A stretch of 64,000 nucleotides of DNA from Xestospongia muta (GCA_963693285.1 OY848918.1:6887876-6951875); one strand, 5' to 3'; counted from the stretch's first letter, positions 47,211-59,885 are shown. The notes: generated from the letters alone by a model not told the origin. Program-made: numbers and translations.

Positions 47211-48508
47211 TTACACAGGTGTGTCTTCTGCTTGTTGGTCAGTGTCTTCTGTTTCTGAGTCAGTGTTTTCTACTTGCTGGTTAGTGTCTGCTTGTCGGAT
47301 ATCATGCAAGTTATTTTCATCCCAATTTTCTTTATCCAAATCTCGAAGTATCAACATTTGAATAGCCTACCAAAAAGAGAGAAAAGACACATTTACACAA
47401 ACTACAACTTAATGCCAATTATTAAATTCATTTAATAACATATGTACCTCAGTAAATTTATAATAATTAATTCTTATAGACTATAATATCATCAGTACAG
47501 AGTTTGATCATTAATAATAGAGTATTTTAGTCAGTTTGATTGGACCATTTTATCATTCGTTTAAAATGGTGGAATTTAGTAAACAAAGTTAATACTAGGG
47601 TTAAGGTGCATTTGGTATCTGGATCTCCTCTGCCAGCAGGCTCTCATAGTTCTTATAGTCTTAAAGGATAAAGAAACTGTCAAGTTCAATGTACAGATAG
47701 GCAATGTTGTCATTGTACTTCTAATACTAATACACTGCAATCACATCCACAATACCACATGGTACAAAACAATTATAGGACCTCCTGACACATACATTTT
47801 GCATGACAAGCAGCAAAAATAAAGAAAAGAGGCTTGCTCTGATAAGAAATCTTTTGATTTTTACCATTGTCTCAGTCAATTTTACCTTATCAAATTATGA
47901 ATTATTCAAACATTTAGCTGTTAATTTGTGATCTCAATTTTTCACATTTTATAACTATAACACAATATTTTATAAGAGAAAAACATTGTGCATCTTTTTA
48001 TTTGTGAAAAACGTTAAATTTCTATCCCATGACAATCTAATAAAGAATACCTACAATTAGGAGGGTATGATAAGGGTTAAAGAGAAATCAAGGTATTATT
48101 GACTACTAAATGTGAATTTTTTTATGACTTACTTTTTCATTCATTATCGTATCTTTATTTGGATATCTTGTGGTATTATAAAACACATTTTCAAAAGGGG
48201 GGGATGTCGTAAATGATTGTTCCTGTCCTTCTGACATAGTATTCAAAGGTCCAGGAGGTGGTTCCTCATGTTCACGATCTTGATCAATGCCATTTACAGA
48301 AGAGGGTGGTTGTGGTCTATCATTTAAATCTTCAGGAATTACTTCCTGATGTTCAATAGCATTAGGATTTTCATAGATAGCAGAGAGTATGATTGATGCT
48401 TCATCTTCTAGACATTCAATGGCTTCAGAGTCTTCAAAAGGGTGTGGTTGTTTAGCACTATGTTGTCCTTCTGTTACCAAAGCAGACACACCTGTCATTG
48501 GAAGAAAT

Positions 48509-49384
48509 CTGTACAATAGAGAAGATATAATTAAGGTTGCACAGTAATAGTGTTAATAATATTCATAGCTTGAAAGTCTTTTCACTTGGCATGAATGCCA
48601 AGAGGTCTTAAGATTGTTTTGGGCCATGTGTTAACTGCACACATATATTTTTTATGTGTCCTATGTGTTTGTTATATTATTATACGTGATTTTAAGTCAA
48701 CGATTGAAAGTAACATGCCAACACTCATTGTGACCAATGAGTTTTAATTACTACTAACAAGCACTTTCAATTTGGGTATGACTGATTGAGGCTTGAATAT
48801 CTGTAAAATGTCTTTATAGCTTTATTAACTCTCTACTTGGCAAAATACAGCTCTTTATAGCAACAAAACTATCCTCAAAACAATCTTAGGGCAATTTTTT
48901 ATTATTATGACCTCTTTTGTGTATTAATATCATTAATAACAATGCTCTCTAATCTTTAATCTAGAACAACAGACTTAAGTGTCACTTAGGTAAAGTTTTT
49001 TGAGATGAACTAAACAAGCCACAAGTACAAGTTTGTTCTACCAGTACAAAGCAACAACATCTACACATACATTTTCTGAAAATTTACTGCCTATTTTAAT
49101 GGCTCATCATAGTGAAACTCAACAATGGCTACATTTATCAAAAATGATTTTGTAGAATTGTCAAGCTGTATTCTCAATGCTTCTTGAAAATTTCATTGCT
49201 GTGCTTAACATAAACTCATAAAAATATACATAGAGGCAACCTAGTAGACTCTCCCTTTATTCTCCATCTTTCATATTATTAGATTATGTATAATCGTAAA
49301 CAAGAAGTCATACGGTTTCTTACTTCCATAGCAATATCACCTTAATTATATGTTTTCATGATATATAATAAAATGAATGCTTAC
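48509..49384. other. Intron in the cytoplasmic part of gene I
   Basis: About 0.9 kb between the micro-exon array and the 376-nt tail exon. No coding signature. Confidence 0.5.
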
Positions 49385-51640
49385 TCTGATTGCTCTTCTA
49401 AGGTCTCATCTCCTGTTTCACCTGAAGGTGTTACATGTAATTATCATGAAATACTTAGTGATTGAAAATACATAACATACCTTCTAGATTAACTCTGACG
49501 TCTCCTGTTTCACCAGGTGTTACATGTAATTATAATAAAATACTTAGTGATTGAAAATTATAACATACCTCCTGGATTAATTCTGTCATCTTCTGTCTCA
49601 CCAGAAGCTGCTACATGTAATTATATCATGAAATACTTAGTGATTGAAAATACATAACATACCTTCTAGATTAACTCTGACATCTCCTGTTTCACCAGGT
49701 ATTACGTGTAATTATAATAAAATACTTAGTGATTGAAAATTATAACATACCTCCTGGATTAATTCTGTCATCCTCTGTCTCACTGGAAGCTGCTACATGT
49801 AATTGTATCATGAAATACTTAGTGATTGAAAATACATAACATACCTTCTAGATTAACTCTGACATCTCCTTTTTCACCAGGTATTACGTGTAATTATAAT
49901 AAAATACTTAGTGATTGAAAATTATAACATACCTCCTGGATTAATTCTGTCATCTTCTGTCTCACTAGAAGCTGCTACACGTAATTATATCATGAAATAC
50001 TTAGTGATTGAAAATACATAACATACCTTCTAGATTAACTCTGACGTCTCCTGTTTCACCATGTGTTACATGTAATTATAATAAAATACTTAGTGATTGA
50101 AAATTATAACATACCTCCTGGATTAATTCTGTCATCTTCTGTCTCACTAGAAGCTGCTACATGTAATTATATCATGAAATACTTAGTGATTGAAAATACA
50201 TAACATACCTTCTAGATTAACTCTGATGTCTCCTGTTTCACCATGTGTTACATGTAATTATAATAAAATACTTAGTGATTGAAAATTATAACATACCTCC
50301 TGGATTAATTCTGTCATCTTCTGTCTCACTAGAAGCTGCTACATGTAATTATATCATGAAATACTTAGTGATTGAAAATACATAACATACCTTCTAGATT
50401 AACTCTGATGTCTCCTGTTTCACCATGTGTTACGTGTAATTATAATAAAATACTTAGTGATTGAAAATTATAACATACCTCCTGGATTAATTCTGTCATC
50501 TTCTGTCTCACTAGAAGCTGCTACATGTAATTTTATCATGAAATACTTAGTGATTGAAAATACATAACATACCTTCTAGATTAACTCTGACGTCTCCTGT
50601 TTCACCATGTGTTACATGTAATTATAATAAAATACTTAGTGATTGAAAATTATAACATACCTCCTGGATTAATTCTGTCATCTTCTGTCTCACTAGAAGC
50701 TGCTACATGTAATTATATCATGAAATACTTAGTGATTGAAAATACATAACATACCTTCTAGATTAACTCTGATGTCTCCTGTTTCACCATGTGTTACATG
50801 TAATTATAATAAAATACTTAGTGATTGAAAATTATAACATACCTCCTGGATTAATTCTGTCATCTTCTGTCTCACTAGAAGTTGCTACATGTAATTATAT
50901 CATGAAATACTTAGTGATTGAAAATACATAACATACCTTCTAGATTAACTCTGATGTCTCCTGTTTCACCATGTGTTACATGTAATTATAATAAAATACT
51001 TAGTGATTGAAAATTATAACATACCTCCTGGATTAATTCTGTCATCTTCTGTCTCACTAGAAGCTGCTACATGTAATTTTATCATGAAATACTTAGTGAT
51101 TGAAAATACATAACATACCTTCTAGATTAACTCTGACGTCTCCTGTTTCACCATGTGTTACATGTAATTATAATAACATACTTAGTGATTGAAAATTATA
51201 ACATACCTCCTGGATTAATTCTGTCATCTTCTGTCTCACTAGAAGCTGCTACATGTAATTATATCATGAAATACTTAGTGATTGAAAATACATAACATAC
51301 CTTCTAGATTAACTCTGATGTCTCCTGTTTCACCATGTGTTACATGTAATTATAATAAAATACTTAGTGATTGAAAATTATAACATACCTCCTGGATTAA
51401 TTCTGTCATCTTCTGTCTCACTAGAAGTTGCTACATGTAATTATATCATGAAATACTTAGTGATTGAAAATACATAACATACCTTCTAGATTAACTCTGA
51501 TGTCTCCTGTTTCACCATGTGTTACATGTAATTATAATAAAATACTTAGTGATTGAAAATTATAACATACCTCCTGGATTAATTCTGTCATCTTCTGTCT
51601 CACTAGAAGCTGCTACATGTAATTATATAATAAAATACTT
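49385..51640 (-). repeat. Tandem array of 12 x 182-bp units carrying paired micro-exons
   Basis: Starts of the type-a exon motif are spaced about 182 bp apart from 49567 to 51569. On the minus strand each unit has exon a (42 nt, encoding ASSETEDDRINPG, acceptor ACATGTAG, donor GGAG/GTATGT) and exon b (24 nt, encoding GDIRVNLE, likely acceptor GAAACAG, donor GAAG/GTATGT). Both are phase 1-1. The last variant (49421-49385) encodes GETGDETLEEQSE and switches to phase 2, matching the next exon. Units differ by few bases. SETEDD fits casein kinase 2-type acidic sites. Confidence 0.85.
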
Positions 51641-51785
51641 ACTTGAATTATCATCTTACCATAACGTTTGCTCTTATTCTTAAAACAAACAACAATTCCA
51701 GTTCCCAGAAAGATTGTACCAAGAATGAGTATAATCACAACTAAACCACCAGCAATACTTAGTCCAATATAAATCTGATGTAATC

Positions 51786-52700
51786 CTGTAAATTAAATTA
51801 TAATTAATATTTGGCTTATTTCATACAAATTGGTCAGAAGTGAATATATAGCAATAAAAGAGAAACTATATTTAATTAAACTAACAATAACAAGTAAAAT
51901 AAACTGACTGAAAGAAACATTTCATAAATGGTTTGAAAATGCCAATTTTATGGTTAATGAGTATATATGAAATATCATCCAATAATTATTTTGCAATTGA
52001 AAGATACTAACTTTATAATGAAACACTAACTAGAGCTACAAAGCTTTTTGGTATAATTTTCAGCAGTGTCAGTGGAAGAAAATTAGCTATAGAATGCTAG
52101 AAATATAGAAGAGCAAGCTAGTGAGAAGGTTCAAGTGTTGTCAGTCACAGATCATTATACTGCTTGCAGTTTAGGTTAATAAAATTCATTGGTTGCTATA
52201 ACAGTTGGATGTGTTTAGTTTTGTTCATTGATCTCAAAAGTGGTATACATTGATATATCAAAACAATGAAAACAAACATAACCTATTATATATATATATA
52301 TATATTCATAAACATTGTCTAAAACAATTATAAGACTACCTAGCAAGCTGCATGTGCCAGGCAAAAGAATTTATGTTTGGAAATTAGAGAGTTGGAGTGA
52401 GGATAAAAAGGTAAAAAATGAATCAGCTAGCCTATAAAAACCTTCAAAGCTTGATCAGTAGTGAGTACTAAGTGGTTGCCAAGTGCATCATTACATAATT
52501 AATGTCAGTGCATGTGATCTAGTATTTTTCATTGCTTTACTTGCTGCATACAACTATAGATTAAAACAATGTAATTAATTGAACATGTACATGGTAATAA
52601 ACATAGCCCTATTATTGTGATCATAACTGTCATGCCTATATACATGTATAGTATTAAATTTTTAGACATAATTATTACTATAATAAAATGAACTCCTTAC
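51786..52700. other. Intron before the TM exon of gene I
   Basis: About 0.9 kb, AT-rich, with a short TA run near 52290. Nothing recognised. Confidence 0.5.
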
Positions 52701-54472
52701 TTGATGAAAATGTAGGTGATGAGGGTAGAAGTGATGGTGCTATTAAAATGTGATCTACACAGTATAATAAATTTTATATGTACTTCTTACTTGATGAAAA
52801 TGTAGGTGATGAGGGTGAAGGTGATGGTGCTATTAAAATGTAATCTACACAGTATAATAAAATGTACTTCTTACTTGATAAAAATGTAGGTGGTGAGGGT
52901 GATTGTGATGAAGATAACAACAGTGATGGTGCTAATGGAGCCACAAAGCTACCAGTACTAGCTTGTCCTACAGTATTGCTGTTAGCATCAATCACTTGTA
53001 GTGTATAAGATATAGTAGCACCAGGTTGTATTGATGAAAATAAAAAAATGTTTTGTTGTATTAGCTACATAGTCGCTTGTATTAGTGACTGTGCTGTTAG
53101 AGATGTCATTGTTATAGATTAATTGAACAGTAAAATCATCTCTTTCCACACAATCTGCTGTTCTATATTCAATCTTGAGCTCAGTTACATCGACAGTAAC
53201 ATTTTCTAACCATCTAGCATCTATCATTAATTGAAAAAAGATTCATGACATAATACTGATATATATACTTACTATAATACATCATTATCTTCTTACTTGA
53301 TCCCACAATATTGTTAGCAGTAACAGTCACAGTACATATTCCTTCACTTACTGACCAAGTATGACTACATGTTATAACATCCACTAGTACTATAGAACAA
53401 CCCTTAATCAACACAGTATAATTATCAACTGGAGGTGTTGTATCAGTATTAGTTATTACTGAAGGACATGGCTACATAAAAAATGAATTAATATAAATAA
53501 CAGACATATACAATGCAAGTTAGATTCATTGGTTGCCAAGTGTATCACTCATTGAAATATTTGGTTTAATTTTATCCTTGTTTCAATTGCTATTTACAGC
53601 AATAGAATAAAACAATGCGAGTGAACATGAAAAGAAATATGCAGCCCCTAAAATTAGACCTGAAGGATGCCAGGGAGTAATAAACAGTTAAATATCACTT
53701 AGCACAATAACTGGTGGAAAAGAATGCTTCATTTCCATTAAAAAAATGTAAAAACAATGTTATAGACTCCAGTCAGTTCAATAAGAATAGAAATATGGCT
53801 AATACAATGATTTAAACAACCAATCTGACTGGTCAAGATTTTACATTGGCTATATACACTAACTGTATGCATTTAAAGATAGCTGTCAGTGCAGTAAATC
53901 AAGTACACAACCTATAGTGTAATTATAACACTTACAGTCCACGAAACGATTATCTCAGTTGCATTAATAGCATTATAGTTGAGACAACTTTTACATTATT
54001 AATAGGAGGCGGTACTAGAAAAAAGTTAACATTATATTTGACAATTTGACATGTAGTTGTTATTTGCTGTACCTTCTCCAGGTAAAGTAACAGTCACTGT
54101 ACTAGTCTCTGTTCCTACTCCCACACAGTTAATAGCTCTCACAATAAAGTTATACATCTGACCAAACATTAGTCCAGTGATATTATAACCAGTACATTGT
54201 CTGTAGTAGTAATGTTCCAAGGATCACTACCATCTAATGGAGTCACAGTGATGATATAGTTCACTATATCACATCCTCCTGCGTCACTGGGAGTACTCCA
54301 TGATATACTAACTGACTGGTAAGTAACACTGGTGTTACTAAGGCTCGTAGGAGAGTTGGGTATAGCTGTAGCAAAAACAATAAAATATAGTTATCAGTTT
54401 TGTTGCTTATACTTTTAAACTTTCGAAACAAAGAAAATTTGTTTGAAATTTTCTTTTAGAAGAGCTTCTTCA

Positions 54473-54473
<1 letters not shown>

Positions 54474-54539
<66 letters not shown>
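54474..54539. repeat. (AT)n microsatellite
   Basis: Pure AT run of about 66 bp, about 110 bp beyond the FN3-1 exon of gene I. Confidence 0.98.
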
Positions 54540-54542
<3 letters not shown>

Positions 54543-55249
54543 TCTGCTTTAAAGAATTTCAAAGTTGTCAGATTTATCTATTTCAACAATTTAAGTTATA
54601 GTCTTTTATTTAGCATGTCACAAAAACTATGATTGTTTGTGATGGTATAAAATATTCCTAATATACATCACGAGTAGGAAGACTAGAGTACTATCTTGAG
54701 GTTGGACTTATAAAACATTTTAAACTGTTTCCATTACAGTTGTAGAACACATGAGAAATAATATGAATAGTGCATGTGACATCACATAACTCTGGTACTA
54801 TGTGTAGAATCTGATTCAGTTTATATTGATTTCTGTTAGACAACTTTTATGTATAGATTTTAGTATTTTATAAGGTATTAGCCTGATATAACAAGGGTCA
54901 AGATCAAGGCAAAATGGAACAGAGCATAGATATGCATCATTGTAGGGAGTGCACACACACACACAATAAATAGCTTATAGTCATAGTCATTGAGTTTTTG
55001 ACTTAACAAACTAACAAACATTGGTTTTTGTTATATAGTTCGGTTCTAGACCCTCCTCCACCCGTCAGCTTATCAAATGGAGTAGAAGCTAACTCGCTAG
55101 AGTTATATTAAGTGCTTGATAATTTCATCATTTAAAAATTTGTCAAGGCATTCAAATTTGGACTTCTCTTTTGAATTATTATTTTTTTTACAAATGTAAA
55201 TCCAATGCAGTAAATAATATCACTAATCAAATTATTAAATATATGTATG

Positions 55250-55280
<31 letters not shown>

Positions 55281-56478
55281 ATAAATTAGCGAATCTGATG
55301 AATCAAATTTGCACAAATCAGGATATTTATTTACAACCGAGACCGTCAAATTTGTTTAATTATGACTGCCTAGAAATTAAAGGGGGAGGAGAATTAAAAT
55401 CCAAAGGAAAATTTTGGAAATTATAATTAAGTAAAGTGCCCAGATCCTTTTGGACAACAAATTCTCACGAATAAGTTGAATGTCCCATTTGGCTTTTGCA
55501 TGTAGCAGTTGAGGTTGCTGCATAGTAACGTGTTACATAGTTCAGTACTTTTTACAATGTGTGCTAGTGTGAAGGACAGTATTCAGTTTAAGGATTTGGG
55601 TCTAGATCTAGGGAATAAGGACCTGTCACTTTGATGATGATGTAATCTTGTGAACAGCTGAGAGGGCCAACATATTGCACAGGAGGGTAACCCTGTTGGT
55701 TAGTGCGCCATTCTCCTCATCAATGTTTGCAATATATAATAACACTCAGCAAGGTATGTATGGGCATTGCAGATTCTCTCACTTGGCTTAACCTTTGTGC
55801 CAGATTATATGAGTCATGATGAATTATTATAAGCCAGTACATGAAATGCAACTAATTTGAGATGTTTGAAAAAAATTACAAAGGATTAATTTATAACAGT
55901 TGCTGTAAGAATTTTTTATTTCACTTCTAAATATTTGCTTGACTGTTTCCTTTTTAGTCAAGACTACAGTTCTGGCAGAAGGTGACATACATAAATTAAT
56001 TTAAATGTTGACAAAAATGTTAACTTTTGTTTCTCATCATCCAGATTTCCTATTAATCTCAAATCTTCACTTCAACCAACAAAATCATTCTTCAAGAAGT
56101 TTATAGGATATAGGGACAATAATATAAATCATTCAACTATTATGCTGGTCCCTGCTGCACAGACTACTGTGTTGTACTGGCTTATAATAATTCAAAAAGG
56201 AGAGGTTAATGGCTAAGAAAGCAAATAATCAATTCTTCTAGTTAAATGTTCAATCAGCATTGTTAGTGTATAGGATGCACATTTAATTATTAATTTATGT
56301 ATAATATTTAAATTATAAGTTCTCCTTTTATTCACCATGATTTATTTAAAAACAGTACTCATACTTAGTGCTTTGTCAGCTGTCATACAGTGTCTGCCAA
56401 TGCTAGTTATTATAAGTAATAACTTAAGGTATCTACTGAATAGTTATTAGGTCAATGGGTTGTGCTTAATGCTGAACA
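54540..56478. other. Region between genes I and J
   Basis: Divergently placed genes. The missing signal-peptide and Ig exons of gene I should be here, but no minus-strand frame with the Ig cysteine/tryptophan pattern was found. A short TA run lies at 55261-55282. Confidence 0.5.
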
Positions 56479-58553
56479 ATGGAAAAATCTATTTTGTTTC
56501 TTCTGATCATCTCTATCATCTCAGGAAGAGCATCTGTGTTACTTAATGATCCTAATGATGTTTGTAGTGAAACGAATACAGGAGGATCACGTATCCTATC
56601 AGGAGTGATAATTACTTTGCATTGTGAGGTGGACAATACTGGTGCAGGTGTCAACCTACTTGTATGGAATACCCCAGTCCAAAATGGAGATTTAATACAC
56701 ACTAGTGGAGCTTTGTATGAGAGTAACTCAATGTTCTCATCCACAGCTATTTTCAATGGAGACTCAATTAATGCCACACTTGCATTTACAACTACTCAGG
56801 CAAAACACAATCATTTAGTGACTTGTAACGATAACTTGGGAAATTCAAAAACCTGTACACTGTTGATCTACAGTGAGTAATTTAGTTTCTTTAGTTTCAG
56901 CCATTGAATTTCATTTTTTTTAAATAGCTATACCAAGAGCTCCAACAAACCTTGGTAATGCAAGTATTACCTATCAGTCAGTAAGTTTATCATGGAATGT
57001 ACCTAGTGATACAGGAGGATATAACACAGTAAACTATGTTATCACTGTGACTCCATTAGATGGCAGTGATCCATGGAACATTACTACTACAGACAATAGT
57101 ACTAGTTATACTGTCATTGGACTAATGTTTGGTCAAAGTTATAACTTTACTGTCAGAGCAAATAACAGTATAGGACTTGGAGAGAAGAGTAATTCATTGA
57201 CTGTTCTAATTCCTGGAAGAGGTAAGACATTTGAATATTATATAAGTGTTCATCTTATTGTGCTATAGTTCCTCCATCTATTCATGGTATAGACATGTGT
57301 CTTACAATAATAGATGGAAGCTATTTGCTCAATATCTACTGGAATGTAAGTCTTTCATGTTGCTATCCCTTTTATACTCTCACTTATTAGTGCTGTAATA
57401 TAAGTGATTCTAATACTCCACCAGTAACTAGCTATACACTTGGTCTTATTGGATTCATTACCTATACTTTCCTTACTGACTACTGTCCCTCCAGGGACTC
57501 TCCTCATAAAATTCAAACTTTTAACAACACACAATACTGTATTAACATCACTGCTAATAACATTGTTGGACCAAGTATTCCTTCTAAAAGGGTGATCAGT
57601 GAGTTTTAATGTTTTTAAAACTATTCTACATTGATTTTCCTAGGAAGTCTCGTATCAATAACATCAAATTCAAAACTGAAAGGAGAAACATTCGCACTTC
57701 TAAGAATACAGATAACATGGAATAGTCCATGTATTGATAAAGTACAAGTGATGGTGTCATACTGCAAGTCATCAGGATCATATGTACCTCAGAATAGTAG
57801 TGGTAGTTATTCTTTGATTGAAGATGTTAGTGGAAAACTCTTTTTTTTGAGAATTTAGATCCTGGCTCTGAGTATCTTTATAATATTTCAAGATACGATG
57901 GCAAGGAACTTGTCATTGTAGAAATAAACAAAACTTTCTATTCAGAAAATAAAGGTATATGAATATAAAGGTTGTTATATAATTTGCTTTATAACACAGG
58001 GATTCTTGCTACCACAACTGAAGTTAAAAGTACAATAATTGCTACGATATCTCTTGAGGCTGAGCCAGGTGTTTCTTCTTATGTATATAATATATTATAT
58101 ATATAAGTGTTGTTATTTTTATAGAATCAACAAATTGTCTTATAGCTTGACGAGAGAGATAAATGGCATCGCACATACCAAACTTAAGCAATTCTCTATA
58201 AATAGAGCTCTATTTCGACCAATGATTGATCTGTATAGAAAATAATAATAGACTGAAACCTATTTCATAAGACTGAAACCCAATCCAATGAACTGCTCAT
58301 TGCTATTCTATAAAAAATCAGTGTACCAATTACTGCTACAGTGACAGCTATAGCAACAGCTATACTCTCCTCTTTTATCACATACTACTGTTGTGCTAAG
58401 TCTAAAAGAAGTTACTCTCCCTCAACTACTGGTCCTCCTAGTAGTCATATTTCTCAATTTGAAATGAAAGATAACATGGCATATTGTCATGTGACCATTG
58501 ATAGTGGAAATAAATCCACTGAAAGAGTCATTTATGACAACATAGTTATTTGA
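56479..58553 (+). pseudogene. Gene J: Ig/FN3 receptor with a frameshift and a broken TM exon
   Basis: Exons as in gene E: 56479-56872 (signal MEKSILFLLIISIISG, then Ig with LHCEVDN, LVWNTP, LVTCND), 56928-57221 (FN3-1), 57269-57345 and 57391-57598 (FN3-2), 57644-57954 (FN3-like), 58000-58068 (stalk), tail frame to 58553. A run of eight T at about 57841 is one base short, shifting frame before ENLDPGSEYLYNIS. The TM exon starts ESTNCLIA at about 58125, hits a stop and is interrupted by about 185 bp before VPITATVTAIATAILSSF resumes at about 58332. The tail is intact: MAYCHVTID and VIYDNIVI, the latter an ITIM match. Lesions are few, so loss is recent, or the single-base shift is a sequence error. 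Confidence 0.8.
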
Positions 58554-58688
58554 GAGAACTTTACTTTCTAAAATATTTTATGTTTGCTCTTCATTCACTG
58601 TGTGTTTGCTAATTGTTTATTGCTGACAATTGTGACAAAATGTCATTTCCACAAGTTATAAGATTAGAAGTAGGAAATGAGGGTCCAG

Positions 58689-58830
58689 TAGTGCATCAGC
58701 TGCTTAATAATAGCTATTAGAGCATCAGCTGCTTAATAATAACTAGTAGTGCATCAGCTGCTTAACAATAACCAGTAGTGCATCAGCTGCTTATAATAAC
58801 TAGTAGAGCACCAGCTGGTTAACAATAACT
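58689..58830. repeat. 29-bp minisatellite with five CAGCTG E-boxes
   Basis: Five copies of a CATCAGCTGCTTAATAATAACTAG-type unit (quoted variant merged from several copies). CAGCTG lies at 58697, 58726, 58755, 58784 and 58812. Located 140 bp after the stop of gene J. Confidence 0.85.
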
Positions 58831-59465
58831 AGCAACCACTTAAGAGTATTATGTAGGTCAGTCAGTGCCCAGTTTCAACCACAGTTTCTAGCTGTAATAC
58901 TAGTCACTGTAGTGTACCAGTAGAGGTTACTGTACCAGGATAAGATATAATAGTATATATAGATTATATGATGTTAGTAGTATCTCTTAAAAGATCATAC
59001 AAACTATGCTAAATATTGGATTAATTAATAATTGATTAAATCAGTTAATCTATGAATGAATAGATGGGATTTTATTTCAGAGTTTTATGGCCACTAACCT
59101 TTACTATAGTTTAAAAATGGATGTAAGTAGGCGAGTTTATAATCTAAACAAACCAAAATACTTGCTGTATAGTATCAGAATTTCCTAAATTAGACATTTT
59201 ATGCTACATCTACTCAATCATCCAATATAACTGAGTATAGTAATGATTAATGTCAATTTATCATTCAAAGATAAATCTATTGAATGTAATAGTAGACTAA
59301 TAATTATGTATAGAAAGATATAGACTAATGTACCACTGGTGTTTATCTCAATTCTCATTGAATGGCATCATATCCATTAGTATAGATTGAGAACGAACAA
59401 TCATATGAATTCCATCTTGTAGTAAATATTTATCAAGCTATCAGTGGATTCATAGCTAAACCAAG
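58831..59465. other. Intergenic region between J and K
   Basis: AT-rich; no feature recognised. Confidence 0.5.
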
Positions 59466-59469
59466 CAAA

Positions 59470-59885
59470 AGATGAATACTATACTGAGTTTTTTTCTATT
59501 TGCCTTGGTCATCTTCAGCGAGGACTTCAGTGCTATTTGCTGATCCTGACAGTAATTGTAATGAAATGAATGGAATATATGTATCATATGTCTTTCAAAC
59601 AACTTAGTGACTTTATGTTGTAATGTCAAAAATACTGGAGTTTGTCTCAGCATACTAGTGTGGACTACACCTAATGGAGAATTAATACACATTAGTGGAG
59701 CAAAAAACTCCTTCACCCCTCCCCCCTGTGAATTTTTTAATGTATGTTTCCAATGGGTCAGTGTACCAATCACTGCTATTTCAGTATCTACTAATGATGT
59801 GTCACCACTTGAGAAAATGTTAATGAATCAGTAGCCACTTAGCTGTTCTGGATGTGTATCAGTTTACAGTCACTTAATTAAATAT
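59470..59885 (+). pseudogene. Pseudogene K: Ig exon remnant fused to a tail remnant
   Basis: Broken frames give a signal/Ig start (MNTILSFFLFALVIFS, then RTSVLFADPDSNCNEMNGIYV), VTLCCNVKNTG, LVWTTPNGELIHISGA, then at about 59705 a sudden change to QWVSVPITAISVSTNDVSPLEK and MNQ: a TM/tail exon of D2 type joined directly to the Ig exon. The FN3 domains are gone. 59890-60090 matches the 3' flank of D2 (38290-38560). Confidence 0.75.

Larger units (their letters stand above)
47211..54365 (-). pseudogene. Gene I: FN3 receptor with micro-exon-array tail, three frameshifts
   Basis: Minus-strand exons: 54365-54073 (FN3-1), 54014-53936 and 53471-53297 (FN3-2), 53220-52875 (FN3-like plus Ser/Pro stalk), 52829-52791 and 52739-52701 (duplicated Pro/Ser mini-exons), 51785-51660 (TM, IYIGLSIAGGLVVIILILGT), 24 predicted micro-exons (51610-49481), 49421-49385, 48508-48133 and 47366-47211 (stop at 47211-47213). 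Three extracellular exons are each off by one base (293, 79 and 346 nt instead of lengths that keep frame). No Ig or signal exon was found upstream. From the TM onward, all frames and phases agree. The tail is acidic and Pro-rich (EEPPPGPLN, DSETEDTD, DTPV end). Either a young pseudogene or a gene with sequence errors; the intact tail argues for recent function. Confidence 0.7.

Noticed and set aside
49385..51640. CRISPR-like array of regularly spaced repeats
   Set aside because: Repeats and spacers are equally conserved, the units are 182 bp, and they contain splice sites and coding frames; this is a eukaryotic tandem duplication.
56466..56777. Minus-strand frame overlapping the Ig exon of gene J (also 59456-59773 at K)
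   Set aside because: Both are reverse shadows of Ig exons with no family features.
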